The notes: generated by a model from the letters alone, not told the origin. 64,000 bases of DNA from an uncultured bacterium (GCA_902777605.1 CACYUI010000001.1:1-64000), one strand, 5' to 3'. Shown: positions 22,957 through 31,746, numbered from the stretch's first letter. A program made the numbers and translations.

Positions 22957-25254
22957 TTAATCAATATCTATAGGGCTGCGATTAATCTTTTCTATTGCTT
23001 CACGAGCAGTGAATACTAAATCTTCCGGAATGTTCGGTATCGTGCAGAATTGTCTTAAAACATCAATTACGCGTTTAAAACATCTTACAATGTCACCTTC
23101 GCCCATCTCGACTTCATCAATAATGGAATCCCATTCAGAACCGTTTACCCACATTTCAATAAGCGGAGAGTAAAAACCGTTGATATACATAGGATCTTCT
23201 ACATCATAAGTTTTTTGCTTTTTATCCAGTGCTCGTTTTATATCTTTAATTTTGTTTAATCTTTTTCTTACATTTGGGGAAAACGGAAGGTGAGAAAACA
23301 AATCCGCCCTCATATCTTCTGTAGTAATGGCACAAATTACCGAAGCAAGCTCTGCCGGAGTGAGCCCTTCCAAAACTCCTGAGAAGATAATTTGAGCCAA
23401 AAATAATTCATTCTCGGAACGGAGTTGAGAAATTATAACTCCCTGTTCATTCGGATAATCGTCCTTGAGATACCCGAATTCTGTTAAAACCGCTCTGTGG
23501 GATAGGAATTTGTTCCAAAAAATATCCTTCTGTTTTTCAATTTCTTTGGTTAAAGTTCTTTGTTTTGCTTCATACCGCTGCAAAACTTCTATAGATTTCA
23601 TATGCTTTTTGAAAAGTTTACAAGTATCACACTCATAAGAATGCATTTTATCAAGCATTATTTTTGTTTGACGCCCAAATTCTTTCGCATCATCTGAGAG
23701 CGGTCTGTTCTTTTTCTTTTCCTGTTTCTGAATCGTTTTAAATGTTCGTCTGTTTTGAACATAAATTTCTCTAATCTTGTTATAATCAAGCAAATCTTGA
23801 TTTGTCTTTTTTGCATAGCAGACAAAAGAGTTGCACTCGTCAATTTTTGCCTGATTATCTTCTTGCGCTTTTATTAAAGGTTCAATTCTTGAATTTGAAG
23901 AAAAATACCCAAAACTTTTGAGCACAAGCTCTTTAGCTTCTTCTAAAGTGAACCTTTGGAGAAGGTTTAGAACCATGGAATAGCTTGGCGAAAACTTACT
24001 TTCAAGAGGATTTGCATCGCTCAAAACAAGTTCTGCAACCTCTTCTGGAGTTTGGAAAGCCGTTCCTACAATTGTTACATACCCGACTTCATCCATTCCT
24101 CTTCTTCCTGCTCTTCCGGACATTTGCAAAAATTCACTCGGAGTTAAAGTTCTGTGCCCCGTATCGGTTCTCTTACTTATCGAACTTATAACAGTTGAGC
24201 GAGCCGGCATGTTTATACCCGCTGCAAGAGTTTCCGTTGCAAAAACAACTTTTATCAATCCTTTTTGGAAAAGCTTTTCGACAAGCACTTTCCACCCCGG
24301 AAGCAGTCCGGCATGGTGAGATGCCACACCCAAAAGCAGGTATTCTATGTGTTTGTTTTTATACAGATACGGATTTTCCGCTATGTATTCGTCAACAATT
24401 TCTCTGATTTGTTCCTGTTCTTTTGGTGTTACAAGACAAAGCTCTGCACATTTTTCCATCTGCTCGTCACATTTTTTACGGGAAAATGTGAAATAAATGG
24501 CAGGGAGCATGTCTTTTTCATGCAAAACTCTCACGACATCTTTAACAGTGTTCCTTTTTTGAACAGGCTTTCCTCGATGGAACTGTTTTTTCTCTGGTTT
24601 AATTTTGCTATTCAATACACCGTTCGGAGTCAACAACGGCAGAATTGTATTCGGTTTTGAAGAATCAAAATAGAAAAATCTTAGAGGAACAGGACGAAAA
24701 TCTGTATTAACAAGCTCTGTCTTTGAATGAACAGTGTTAATCCAATCGGTTAATTTATCAGCATTTGCAACCGTTGCTGACAGTGCAATAATTTGAACAT
24801 TGGTAGGACAATAAATTATACTTTCTTCCCAAACAGTACCTCGTTGTTCATCATTCATATAGTGAACTTCGTCTAAAATTACATATCTGACTTCTTTTAA
24901 ATTATCCTTTACAGAGCCGAAATTTGTGCCGTATAGCATATTTCTGAAAACTTCTGTTGTCATAACAACAATTTGCGCATCTCTGTTATGAGAAGTATCG
25001 CCTGTCAAAAGCCCTACTTTATCAGAGCCGTACTGCTCCGAAAAGTCGCTAAACTTCTGGTTTGAAAGCGCTTTAAGAGGTGTTGTGTAAAAAACTCTCT
25101 TACCTTCTTTTAGTGCACAGTGTATAGCATGCTGAGCGATAACTGTTTTGCCCGCACCTGTCGGAGCACAAACTACAACACTCTTGCCATCTGAAATATA
25201 ATTACACGCATCTTTCTGAAAATCATCCAGCTCAAAAGGAAATTCTTCAAACAT
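22957..25254 (-). CDS. SKI2/Mtr4-like superfamily II RNA helicase with DSHCT domain
   Basis: A 765-residue ATP-dependent helicase. Motif I is CAPTGAGKTVIA, motif II DEVH in VILDEVHYMND, motif III SAT in IALSATVANADKL, and motif VI QMSGRAGRRGMDEVG. The C-terminal DSHCT-like helical region begins near residue 560. Bacterial relatives occur in cyanobacteria, plant plastids (ISE2-like) and actinobacteria (HelY); a role in RNA processing or decay is likely from family knowledge. An insert with many Lys and Gln residues (about 450-580) corresponds to the arch position of Mtr4, but a folded KOW domain is not evident. Confidence 0.9.
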   Translation of the reverse strand: MFEEFPFELDDFQKDACNYISDGKSVVVCAPTGAGKTVIAQHAIHCALKEGKRVFYTTPLKALSNQKFSDFSEQYGSDKVGLLTGDTSHNRDAQIVVMTTEVFRNMLYGTNFGSVKDNLKEVRYVILDEVHYMNDEQRGTVWEESIIYCPTNVQIIALSATVANADKLTDWINTVHSKTELVNTDFRPVPLRFFYFDSSKPNTILPLLTPNGVLNSKIKPEKKQFHRGKPVQKRNTVKDVVRVLHEKDMLPAIYFTFSRKKCDEQMEKCAELCLVTPKEQEQIREIVDEYIAENPYLYKNKHIEYLLLGVASHHAGLLPGWKVLVEKLFQKGLIKVVFATETLAAGINMPARSTVISSISKRTDTGHRTLTPSEFLQMSGRAGRRGMDEVGYVTIVGTAFQTPEEVAELVLSDANPLESKFSPSYSMVLNLLQRFTLEEAKELVLKSFGYFSSNSRIEPLIKAQEDNQAKIDECNSFVCYAKKTNQDLLDYNKIREIYVQNRRTFKTIQKQEKKKNRPLSDDAKEFGRQTKIMLDKMHSYECDTCKLFKKHMKSIEVLQRYEAKQRTLTKEIEKQKDIFWNKFLSHRAVLTEFGYLKDDYPNEQGVIISQLRSENELFLAQIIFSGVLEGLTPAELASVICAITTEDMRADLFSHLPFSPNVRKRLNKIKDIKRALDKKQKTYDVEDPMYINGFYSPLIEMWVNGSEWDSIIDEVEMGEGDIVRCFKRVIDVLRQFCTIPNIPEDLVFTAREAIEKINRSPIDID

Positions 25255-25480
25255 TTATTAATCGGTCTCCCATTATATTTATTATAACATAATGTACTAG
25301 AAGATTGAATACGGGAGTTGTTAAGTTTAATTTTATGTGCTAAAATATTGGTGTCGATTTTTAAGACAACTGTCAAAAAGTCAATGAGAGAGTATATTTA
25401 AGCGTACATTTATCGCAAAATTTGACTTTAGAAAAAATAAAACTAAGAATAATATATACACATTGGATGAAGGTAACTAA

Positions 25481-25732
25481 ATGAATCTAATTAACAGACT
25501 AAAGGTTTTTGAACAACAGTATGTATTTCTAAGATGGGCAACAGGTGCGGAATATGGGAAGGTAACATATGTCGGTGACGATTACATTGAGTTTAATGTA
25601 ATAGATGTTGACACTATGGAGTACAGAGAAACTACCATAATTAATGCTAATCTTATACTTGAAGCAATCTTTGGCGGTCCCGATATTTCAAGAATTGTTG
25701 CCGAAATTTCTTCCATGATGTCCGAAGGCTAA
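25481..25732 (+). CDS. Small protein with Sm/LSm-like pattern
   Basis: An 83-residue protein not assigned to a known family. After a short helix (INRLKVFEQQ) come strands in the order FLRWATGAEYGKVTYV, DDYIEFNVIDVD, YRETTIINANLIL. This resembles an Sm fold: a G-x-x-x-G turn in the Sm1-like segment, an acidic residue after it, and a late I-hydrophobic strand. An Hfq-like RNA-binding role is only an inference. The ATG has AAGG upstream; TTGACT (25422-25427) could be its -35. The gene stands alone and ends in the bidirectional terminator shared with pgi. Confidence 0.7.
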   Translation: MNLINRLKVFEQQYVFLRWATGAEYGKVTYVGDDYIEFNVIDVDTMEYRETTIINANLILEAIFGGPDISRIVAEISSMMSEG

Positions 25733-25758
25733 GAGGAATTTGGCGGTTTTGAAATTCT

Positions 25759-25778
25759 GTCGGCATAGTAATGCCGAC
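25759..25778. repeat. REP-like hairpin
   Basis: Perfect 8-bp stem GTCGGCAT/ATGCCGAC with AGTA loop; no GTAG foot. A diverged member of the REP family at 227, 6069, 44997 and 45068. Confidence 0.55.
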
Positions 25779-25801
25779 CAATAATTAACAAAATAACAAA
25801 G

Positions 25802-25836
25802 AAGGCGGTTTGATATAATATCAAACCGCCTTTTTT
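25802..25836. terminator. Bidirectional terminator
   Basis: Near-perfect palindrome AAGGCGGTTTGATAT/ATATCAAACCGCCTT followed by T6, between the convergent genes ending at 25732 and 25853. Confidence 0.92.
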
Positions 25837-25852
25837 GTATAATAATTATTAA

Positions 25853-27151
25853 CTAAGAAATTCTTCCGGGAACTACTACTCCGCCTTTAAGGTTCTTTTT
25901 GTAGAACTCTACATGCGGTTGAAGTACACTGTCCAAAACTTCAGGAAGTTCTTTGTTTTGCATAACGGCTTCCACAATTTCTTGGTAGCAAGTTGCAAAT
26001 GCTCTTAATTGTGTCATTGCGCCTGCAGCCTCAGGAGTCAGTCCTAATTTTGAAGTTTCAACCGTTTCCATAAAGAATGCACCCGTAACTTCATAAGATT
26101 TAGACAAAGCTCCTATATATGCTTCTGCATTTTCTGAGCATACACCTTTATCGGAAGGAACAGTGAGCGCAAACACAAGTTTGTTTGCAGGGTTAAAGTG
26201 TGCTTCTGCAGAGTGGTGCATTGCATCAGGAACTTTTGCAATTTGTTTTAATGTATCTTTTTGAGATTCATTTTGCATTTGTGCATGCCAGTAAACAGTG
26301 TTTTCAAACATAGAACCCATATACTGGTGAACAGATGCAGTAATTCCGCTCATTTTTGCATTAGCCCAGAAAATACCTTCTTTTAATGCATCGTTCAGTT
26401 CCAAATCGGAAGTTAGTGACAGCGAAGAAATTTCTTGAGCACTTCTAAGCATTGATGCCATATCTTCTTTGCTCATACCTGCGAATGCAAGTGCAAATAA
26501 GGCGTGGTCATCAAATGCTGAAAATCTTCCGCCAACATCATCATGGATAAACAGGTCGCCCAGCCATCCGCTTTCTATAGAAGTTCTTCTAAGTTCGCTT
26601 TTTTCTGCGTTTTTATCGGTTACTGCAATAAAGTGTTTAGCGGTAGCCTTATCAGCATCGGCTTCAGATAAGCCTTTTGACAAATAAGCATCCTTAACCA
26701 TTTTTTGGATTCGTAAAAAACCGTCCTTTGTTTCAAAAGTAGAGCCTGATTTTGATGCAATAAGGTAAGCTGAAGATAAAACATCGCCTTTAAGTTTTGA
26801 TAAATATCTTTCCCAGCTGATAGAATCAACATCTGAATAGAAAAGAATTGAATCACCGCAAATATTTAAGCCGTTTATACCGAGCATGTGCTCAACTGTA
26901 TGTTTAGAACCGCCTATACCCATAACGCTTAGTTTTGATGTGCCTGATTGAGATTTTAAGCTTGATGCCAAAGAATAGATATCATCTAATCTCTTCAATT
27001 GGTGTTCAGGCAAATTAACCCAATTTAAGAATTTTCCTTCTTTGTTTGCACGAGAAGAAAATTCATTTACAAACTCAGATGTTTTTGATGAATATTTTGA
27101 AAAATCAACACCTGAGAAAACTGTTTTTAATGATGAATTCTTAGTTAACAT
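25853..27151 (-). CDS. pgi: Glucose-6-phosphate isomerase
   Basis: Interconverts glucose-6-phosphate and fructose-6-phosphate in glycolysis. The sugar isomerase domains are recognisable: VMGIGGSKHTVEHML in the first, IASKSGSTFETKDGF in the phosphate loop, DDVGGRFSAFDDHALFALAFAG, and the late MHHSAEAHFNP and QLRAFATCYQEIVEA. At 432 residues it is slightly short compared with the 450-residue bacterial form. It is a single-gene unit with a GAGAG ribosome binding site. The HLR1-like box at 27239 lies 88 bp upstream, oriented toward this gene. Confidence 0.95.
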   Translation of the reverse strand: MLTKNSSLKTVFSGVDFSKYSSKTSEFVNEFSSRANKEGKFLNWVNLPEHQLKRLDDIYSLASSLKSQSGTSKLSVMGIGGSKHTVEHMLGINGLNICGDSILFYSDVDSISWERYLSKLKGDVLSSAYLIASKSGSTFETKDGFLRIQKMVKDAYLSKGLSEADADKATAKHFIAVTDKNAEKSELRRTSIESGWLGDLFIHDDVGGRFSAFDDHALFALAFAGMSKEDMASMLRSAQEISSLSLTSDLELNDALKEGIFWANAKMSGITASVHQYMGSMFENTVYWHAQMQNESQKDTLKQIAKVPDAMHHSAEAHFNPANKLVFALTVPSDKGVCSENAEAYIGALSKSYEVTGAFFMETVETSKLGLTPEAAGAMTQLRAFATCYQEIVEAVMQNKELPEVLDSVLQPHVEFYKKNLKGGVVVPGRIS

Positions 27152-27238
27152 ATATTCTCTCCTTTATGTTTATATGAGTATTCTACAATAAACAGGAATA
27201 AATTTAGTTGTCCGAATAATTACTTTTTAAAATTCATT

Positions 27239-27254
27239 GTTACAATTCTTAACA
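27239..27254 (-). promoter_or_regulatory. HLR1-like box between pgi and a 50-residue protein gene
   Basis: The minus strand reads TGTTAA-GAAT-TGTAAC; the plus strand reads GTTACAAT-TC-TTAACAAT. It is 33 bp before TATAAG (27288-27293) of the plus-strand gene at 27332 and 88 bp before pgi on the minus strand, so it could control either. Confidence 0.55.
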
Positions 27255-27331
27255 ATTGGCGCAATTTTTCAAAAAAAATTGACTTTATATAAGTGTAAGG
27301 TTAATAAATAAAGTGTGTGGAGGTTTTTAGT

Positions 27332-27484
27332 ATGAATATCGCTCTTAGAAAATTGGCTATGTTAGAAAAAGAATTAAACGAACAAGCAGAACAAGCATTA
27401 ATTGAAGGTTATTGCAGCAGACCTATTGATCAGGATTTTAAAAACAGAGTTAACTATTTAATGGACAAAGTAAGAGCTTTATAA
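27332..27484 (+). CDS. 50-residue conserved-looking small protein, unknown
   Basis: A small helical protein beginning MNIALRKLAMLEKELNEQ and containing GYCSRPIDQDFKNRVNYLM. No family is recognised. Support for it being real: a strong Shine-Dalgarno (GTGGAGG, 9 nt before the ATG), an AT-rich promoter element TTTATATAAGTGTAAGG (27284-27300), and an HLR1-like box upstream. The composition, amphipathic helix plus a short acidic/basic tail, suggests a small regulator or adaptor; nothing more can be said. Confidence 0.7.
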   Translation: MNIALRKLAMLEKELNEQAEQALIEGYCSRPIDQDFKNRVNYLMDKVRAL

Positions 27485-27570
27485 GTTCATTAATAAAAAA
27501 TTAAGTTTGCGCAAAATCGGATAAATGCATGATATACTGTTACCATAGCAATATGGAGGAGGGTATATAA

Positions 27571-28296
27571 ATGGCAAATCCGATTTTAAACGAAGAAAAA
27601 TTCCTTGAACAGGAAAGAGTTCTTGATGGCGCACCAATGACTATAAACGGAACAATTCAAGTAACAGCGTTTCTTGGATTGCTTCTTGTTTTTGCGGCAA
27701 CTTTTTCCTGGTCAAGATTAACGACAGGATATACAGATTTAGCAATGATGCTTACTTGGGGAGGAGTTATTGCAGGTTTTGTGTTAGCCCTTATCGTTTC
27801 TTTTACAAGAAACAAATATCTCGTACCTGTTTATGCAGTTTGTGAAGGACTGGCTCTTGGAGGTATTTCGGCTGTATTTGAAGCAGAAATGCCGGGGATA
27901 GTAATTCAAGCAGTTGCAGGAACTTTTGCAGCACTCTTCAGCATGCTTTTATTGTACAGAATGGGTATTATAAGATGCACAGATAAATTCAGAAGTGTTC
28001 TTTTTATAACAACACTTTCCATAGGTGCTGTATATTTAGTGGATTTGATAGGTGGATTTTTCCATTTGCATGTTCCTCTTATAAATTCAGCTTCACCGGC
28101 CGGAATAGCAGTAAGCTTATTTGTTACGGCTATTGCATCATTAAACCTTATTATTGATTTTGATTTTATTGAAAGAGGAGCACAAAACATGCTTCCTAAA
28201 GATTATGAGTGGTATGGTGCATTCGGTTTAATGGTAACACTCGTTTGGGTATATTTGGAAATTTTGAGATTGCTGGCTAAAATAAACAGAAAATAA
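27571..28296 (+). CDS. Bax inhibitor-1/YccA family membrane protein
   Basis: A 241-residue protein with seven hydrophobic segments from about residue 28 to 235. The N-terminal MANPILNEEKFLEQE and the hydrophobic run from GTIQVTAFLGLLLVFAATFSW match the bacterial YccA-like subgroup of the Bax inhibitor-1 (TMBIM) family. The conserved late segment is FIERGAQNMLPKDYEWYGAFGLMVTLVW. Family members leak calcium or modulate membrane proteases; the role here is unknown. A GGAGGAGGG ribosome binding site precedes the ATG. A REP-like hairpin follows the stop. Confidence 0.88.
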   Translation: MANPILNEEKFLEQERVLDGAPMTINGTIQVTAFLGLLLVFAATFSWSRLTTGYTDLAMMLTWGGVIAGFVLALIVSFTRNKYLVPVYAVCEGLALGGISAVFEAEMPGIVIQAVAGTFAALFSMLLLYRMGIIRCTDKFRSVLFITTLSIGAVYLVDLIGGFFHLHVPLINSASPAGIAVSLFVTAIASLNLIIDFDFIERGAQNMLPKDYEWYGAFGLMVTLVWVYLEILRLLAKINRK

Positions 28297-28300
28297 TATA

Positions 28301-28321
28301 ATGTCGGGTTCTGCCCGACAT
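28301..28321. repeat. REP-like hairpin between the Bax inhibitor gene and rmuC
   Basis: Stem ATGTCGGG/CCCGACAT with TTCTG loop. It could act as a weak terminator or mRNA-stabilising hairpin; no GTAG foot. Confidence 0.55.
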
Positions 28322-28338
28322 CTTTATGAGGAAAAATT

Positions 28339-29553
28339 ATGATTTTGTTGTATTGTTCAATATCTTTTTGTATAGGCGCAATTATTTCTGCGCTGGCTGT
28401 TCGTATTATGATGTCTAAAAAAACATCCGAAAATCAGGAAGAATTGGTTAGATTAAAGACAAAACTTGAGACATTAGAAAATCTGCAGGAAATTATAAAG
28501 CGTGATTTTGTACAACTTGCAAATGAAACTATCAAAAACGAACAAGAAGATTTGAGAAAACAAAACAGAGAAACTTTAGAAGAAAAGATTCTGCCTCTTA
28601 CTAAAGAGCTTGGAGAATTTAAAGACAAAGTAGAAAAGTTCAATCTTGCGGGAGTTCAAAATACAACAAAGATTGTTGAACAAATCGGGAATTTGGAAAA
28701 GAATAACAAAATTATTGAACAAGAAGCAAAAAATCTTGTTGATGCGCTAACTAAAAACCAAAACACAAAAGGTTCATACGGTGAAAATCTTTTAGATACT
28801 ATTCTTCAGTCTTGTGGGATGCAAGAAGGAGTGCATTATACAAAACAGTTTGTGACAACATCCGCAAACTTGAAGGATGATTCTGAACACATAATAAGAC
28901 CTGATGTTGTTATAAATCTTCCTAACAACAGGCATCTTATTATTGATTCTAAAGTAACTCTTACAAGTTATTTGGAATATATAAAAGACCCTGACAAAAT
29001 AAAAGAATTTAAAACAGAAGTCAAAAAGCGTATTACAGATTTAGCAAACAAAAATTATCAAAATGCGGGAGATCTTTCACAGCCCGATTTTGTACTTATG
29101 TACATGCCGGTAGAAACCTCAGTTAATCTTCTCTACGAAGATTATGATTTGATAAGCAGTGCATACAAATCTAATATTATTATTGTAGGGACAGCTTCAC
29201 TTTTGACAGCAATAAGACTTGTTAATCAACTTCTTGCGCAACAAAAACAGAACGAAAGTGTTAACCAAATTGTTAATGCAGGAACAAATCTTTATGAAAC
29301 ATTTGTTCAATTCTGCGAAGATTTAATTGATGTTCAAAAAAGATTTGACGGAGTTTCATCTCAACTTAATAAAACTATAAACAGATTCAAGAGAGGAAAT
29401 AAAAATAAACCGAGCCTGTTTTCTCAGGTAGAAACACTAAAAGAGTACGGTATAAATTCGGTTAAGGAAATTCCTTCAGATTTGCTTATAGAAGATGATA
29501 TTATGGAAAAAGATTCGGCAGAAGAATTGGATGGAGTTTTTGCAAATGAGTAA
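28339..29553 (+). CDS. rmuC: DNA recombination protein RmuC
   Basis: A 404-residue protein with an N-terminal membrane helix (MILLYCSISFCIGAIISALAV), a coiled coil at about 30-150, and the RmuC nuclease-like domain after residue 150: KGSYGENLLDTILQ, RPDVVINLPNNRHLIIDSKV, and QPDFVLMYMPVE. RmuC limits inversions at short repeats in E. coli and belongs to the PD-(D/E)XK superfamily. Its last 8 bp overlap the start of the RpaA-like regulator, so the two are translated from one message. Confidence 0.93.
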   Translation: MILLYCSISFCIGAIISALAVRIMMSKKTSENQEELVRLKTKLETLENLQEIIKRDFVQLANETIKNEQEDLRKQNRETLEEKILPLTKELGEFKDKVEKFNLAGVQNTTKIVEQIGNLEKNNKIIEQEAKNLVDALTKNQNTKGSYGENLLDTILQSCGMQEGVHYTKQFVTTSANLKDDSEHIIRPDVVINLPNNRHLIIDSKVTLTSYLEYIKDPDKIKEFKTEVKKRITDLANKNYQNAGDLSQPDFVLMYMPVETSVNLLYEDYDLISSAYKSNIIIVGTASLLTAIRLVNQLLAQQKQNESVNQIVNAGTNLYETFVQFCEDLIDVQKRFDGVSSQLNKTINRFKRGNKNKPSLFSQVETLKEYGINSVKEIPSDLLIEDDIMEKDSAEELDGVFANE

Positions 29554-30241
29554 AATTCTTGTTATAGATGATGATCATGCAATAAATGAACTTATAAAAA
29601 TTAATCTTGAGCTTCAGGGCTATCAAGTCATACAAGCATTTAACGGTGTTGAGGGTTTTGCGTTAGCAAAACAAGAAGAGCCGTCATTAATAGTTTTGGA
29701 TGTTATGATGCCTGAAGTTGACGGGTTTACCGTAGCTCAGAGAATAAGACAATGTCCCGAGATAGCTGAAACTCCAATTATCATGCTAACAGCACTATCT
29801 GAACTGAATAACAAAGTTAACGGCTTTAATATAGGTGTAGATGATTATTTAACAAAGCCTTTTGAGATAGATGAGCTTGTTGTAAGAGTGAGAGCTCTTC
29901 TTAAGCGAACAAAACAAATTCCAAAATCATCAGCGGTCAGGGAGCTTTTAAACTACAAAGAAATTACACTTATTCCTGAAACATACAGCGTGCAAATAAA
30001 TGACAAAGTTCAAAAATTGACACCTATAGAATTTGATATATTTAATTTATTATTCCAAAATCACGGAAACATGGTTTCAGGCTCAAAAATTCTAAAAGAT
30101 ATATGGGGATATGAGCCTGACGACAATGTTGAAACAATAAGAGTTCATATAAGACATTTACGCTCAAAAATTGATAAAATCTCCGACGGAAAGCAATACA
30201 TTGAAACCATATACGGTGGCGGCTATAAATTAAATGTGTAG
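29546..30241 (+). CDS. rpaA: RpaA-like OmpR-family response regulator
   Basis: A 231-residue two-component regulator. The receiver has the acidic pocket DDD (8-10), phosphoacceptor Asp52 in LIVLDVMMPEVDGF and Lys104 in YLTKPFE. The winged helix covers about 130-231. Compared from memory with cyanobacterial RpaA, the match is unusually close in diagnostic places: ILVIDDD-AI-EL, LNY followed by TLIPE in the linker, and the recognition region WGYEPDDNVETIRVHIRHLR. RpaA is the circadian-clock output regulator in cyanobacteria and RpaB its HLR1-binding paralogue. The ATG at 29546 overlaps rmuC; a longer frame from 29495 lacks support. No kinase gene is adjacent. RpaA orthology should be tested by a tree. 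Confidence 0.85.
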   Translation: MSKILVIDDDHAINELIKINLELQGYQVIQAFNGVEGFALAKQEEPSLIVLDVMMPEVDGFTVAQRIRQCPEIAETPIIMLTALSELNNKVNGFNIGVDDYLTKPFEIDELVVRVRALLKRTKQIPKSSAVRELLNYKEITLIPETYSVQINDKVQKLTPIEFDIFNLLFQNHGNMVSGSKILKDIWGYEPDDNVETIRVHIRHLRSKIDKISDGKQYIETIYGGGYKLNV

Positions 30242-30299
30242 TTTTGTAACAAAAATTTAAAAATAGTCAATTATTTCGAAAATATATACTTTATATAAT
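30235..30299 (+). promoter_or_regulatory. Promoter with a degenerate HLR1-like box
   Basis: TTATTT (30271-30276), 17-bp spacer, TATAAT (30294-30299). Upstream is TGTGTA-GTTT-TGTAAC (30235-30250), one half-site imperfect, overlapping the end of the regulator gene. TTTATATA begins 40 bp after it, the same spacing as at 2511-2551. Confidence 0.45.
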
Positions 30300-30348
30300 T
30301 ATACGAGGAACGGAAGAGTTTTTGGATAATAATAAGCGGAGATTACAA

Positions 30349-31254
30349 ATGTTAACATCAGAGATTGAATGTGTTACAATACCTGCAGAACTTTTAGAAT
30401 ACAAAAAGACTAGTAATTCAGAAATTTTAGCGGATAAAAAATCCAATTGTAACTTCGGTGTAAAAATCATTAAAAATCAAAATGGTGAAATAGAGCGCAC
30501 TGATTATTACACAAATTATGGGGATTTGATTAAAAGTATTTATTATAAAGGTTCCTCCATTTCTGTTATTAAACATTATAGAAATCAACTGTTATTTTCA
30601 GAAGAAAGGTATTCTGACGGGAAACTTATAAGCAAAGGTATATATAGCAACAAAGGAGTTGTCATTTCAGGAATTGCTTATAAATACAACAGAGAAAACA
30701 GAATTATCAGCATAGAAAAGTCTGTAGAAAATAACCTTTACATGGTTGAATATGGATATGATGAACTTGATAGAGTTAATAGCAGAAAAGTTTCTCTAAA
30801 TAATAAAGTGATTAATGAGCAAACCTACAGGTTCGATATTCTTGATAGAATTGTAGAATATAAAGATTTTAATCAAAAAATAGATATCATGCAGATTAGC
30901 AAGAACAATGAGTTGATATCTTACAAAATAACTGATAGAATTGGAAATGAAATGTTGGTTGTAAATAAATTTATCGATAATTTATACAAAAGAACCGATA
31001 TTTCACTTAATAACCATCAAACATCAGTAATAGATAAAAGCTATGTGGATAATATTATGTTAAAGAAACCATACACAACAGAAGATGATTTAGATTTTAT
31101 TATTGCAAACCTATATAACTCATCGGATTGTTCTACGAAAAGAACTAGTAGTGCAGATATATCAGATGATTACATTGACAAGAATATTCAATACAGAGTC
31201 TTACCAATATCTATAAGGAAGAGACTTTTGTACAACACTGTTGTAAATTTATAG
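30349..31254 (+). CDS. YD-repeat-like protein of unknown function
   Basis: About 301 residues, not assigned to a family. The middle (residues 40-190) is a run of short beta hairpins with Tyr, Gly, Asp and Asn at turns (GVKIIKNQNGEIERTDYYTN, YGYDELDRVNSRKVS), reminiscent of YD/RHS repeats without their core motif. There is no signal peptide or membrane helix. I chose the ATG at 30349 with GGAG 8 nt upstream; a TTG at 30322 in the same frame is possible. It directly follows the RpaA-like regulator and a promoter with a degenerate box, so it may belong to that regulon. Confidence 0.7.
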   Translation: MLTSEIECVTIPAELLEYKKTSNSEILADKKSNCNFGVKIIKNQNGEIERTDYYTNYGDLIKSIYYKGSSISVIKHYRNQLLFSEERYSDGKLISKGIYSNKGVVISGIAYKYNRENRIISIEKSVENNLYMVEYGYDELDRVNSRKVSLNNKVINEQTYRFDILDRIVEYKDFNQKIDIMQISKNNELISYKITDRIGNEMLVVNKFIDNLYKRTDISLNNHQTSVIDKSYVDNIMLKKPYTTEDDLDFIIANLYNSSDCSTKRTSSADISDDYIDKNIQYRVLPISIRKRLLYNTVVNL

Positions 31255-31272
31255 TCTTAAGACCTTTATTAT

Positions 31273-31301
31273 TTTACAAAACATATAAAATCGTGTATAA
31301 T
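31273..31301 (+). promoter_or_regulatory. Sigma70-type promoter
   Basis: TTTACA (31273-31278), 17-bp spacer, TATAAT (31296-31301), 32 bp before the ATG at 31334; one of the best promoters in the window. Confidence 0.8.
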
Positions 31302-31333
31302 AGACCTGTTAGTATGTTATCTGGAGGTCTTTT

Positions 31334-31732
31334 ATGAAGGAAGAGTTTAGTACAAATGCAAGACGCTGGTATGACAAAGACCCTGTTTTGTCTTCTGCAA
31401 TGAAAACACTTGAAGAATCTGATGATGAAACTCAGATTAAAGTAGCATTAAATTTAATCAAGATTATCACAGAACACCATCTTTCAAGTACGGAATACGA
31501 ATCAGTTGAAGATATCGTTTCTGCAACAGAGGATGTTCTTGATGATTCAAAACATGGACGCTGGTACGACTTAGACGGAACTCTTAGAACCGCAATAAGC
31601 TTGTTACAGAACTGTCCTGAATCCACAAGACATGTTATCGCTAAAGAAATGGCAAAAAATGTTATCGAAACAATAAAAAAAGAAGATCAGGACGATGTCG
31701 ATGACATAGAAATCGAAATTCCTGAAGAATAA
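31334..31732 (+). CDS. Acidic protein with internal RWYD duplication, unknown
   Basis: A 132-residue acidic protein. Two related halves are visible: RRWYDKDPVLSSAMKTLEES and GRWYDLDGTLRTAISLLQNC share RWYD-x-D-x-x-L followed by a helix, with further resemblance in the following helices. It ends in a DDVDDIEIEIPEE tail. No known family is recognised; fully helical and soluble by composition. It has a GGAGG ribosome binding site, its own consensus promoter and a perfect terminator, which indicates a well-expressed single gene. Confidence 0.75.
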   Translation: MKEEFSTNARRWYDKDPVLSSAMKTLEESDDETQIKVALNLIKIITEHHLSSTEYESVEDIVSATEDVLDDSKHGRWYDLDGTLRTAISLLQNCPESTRHVIAKEMAKNVIETIKKEDQDDVDDIEIEIPEE

Positions 31733-31746
31733 TTTGAAACCAAATA

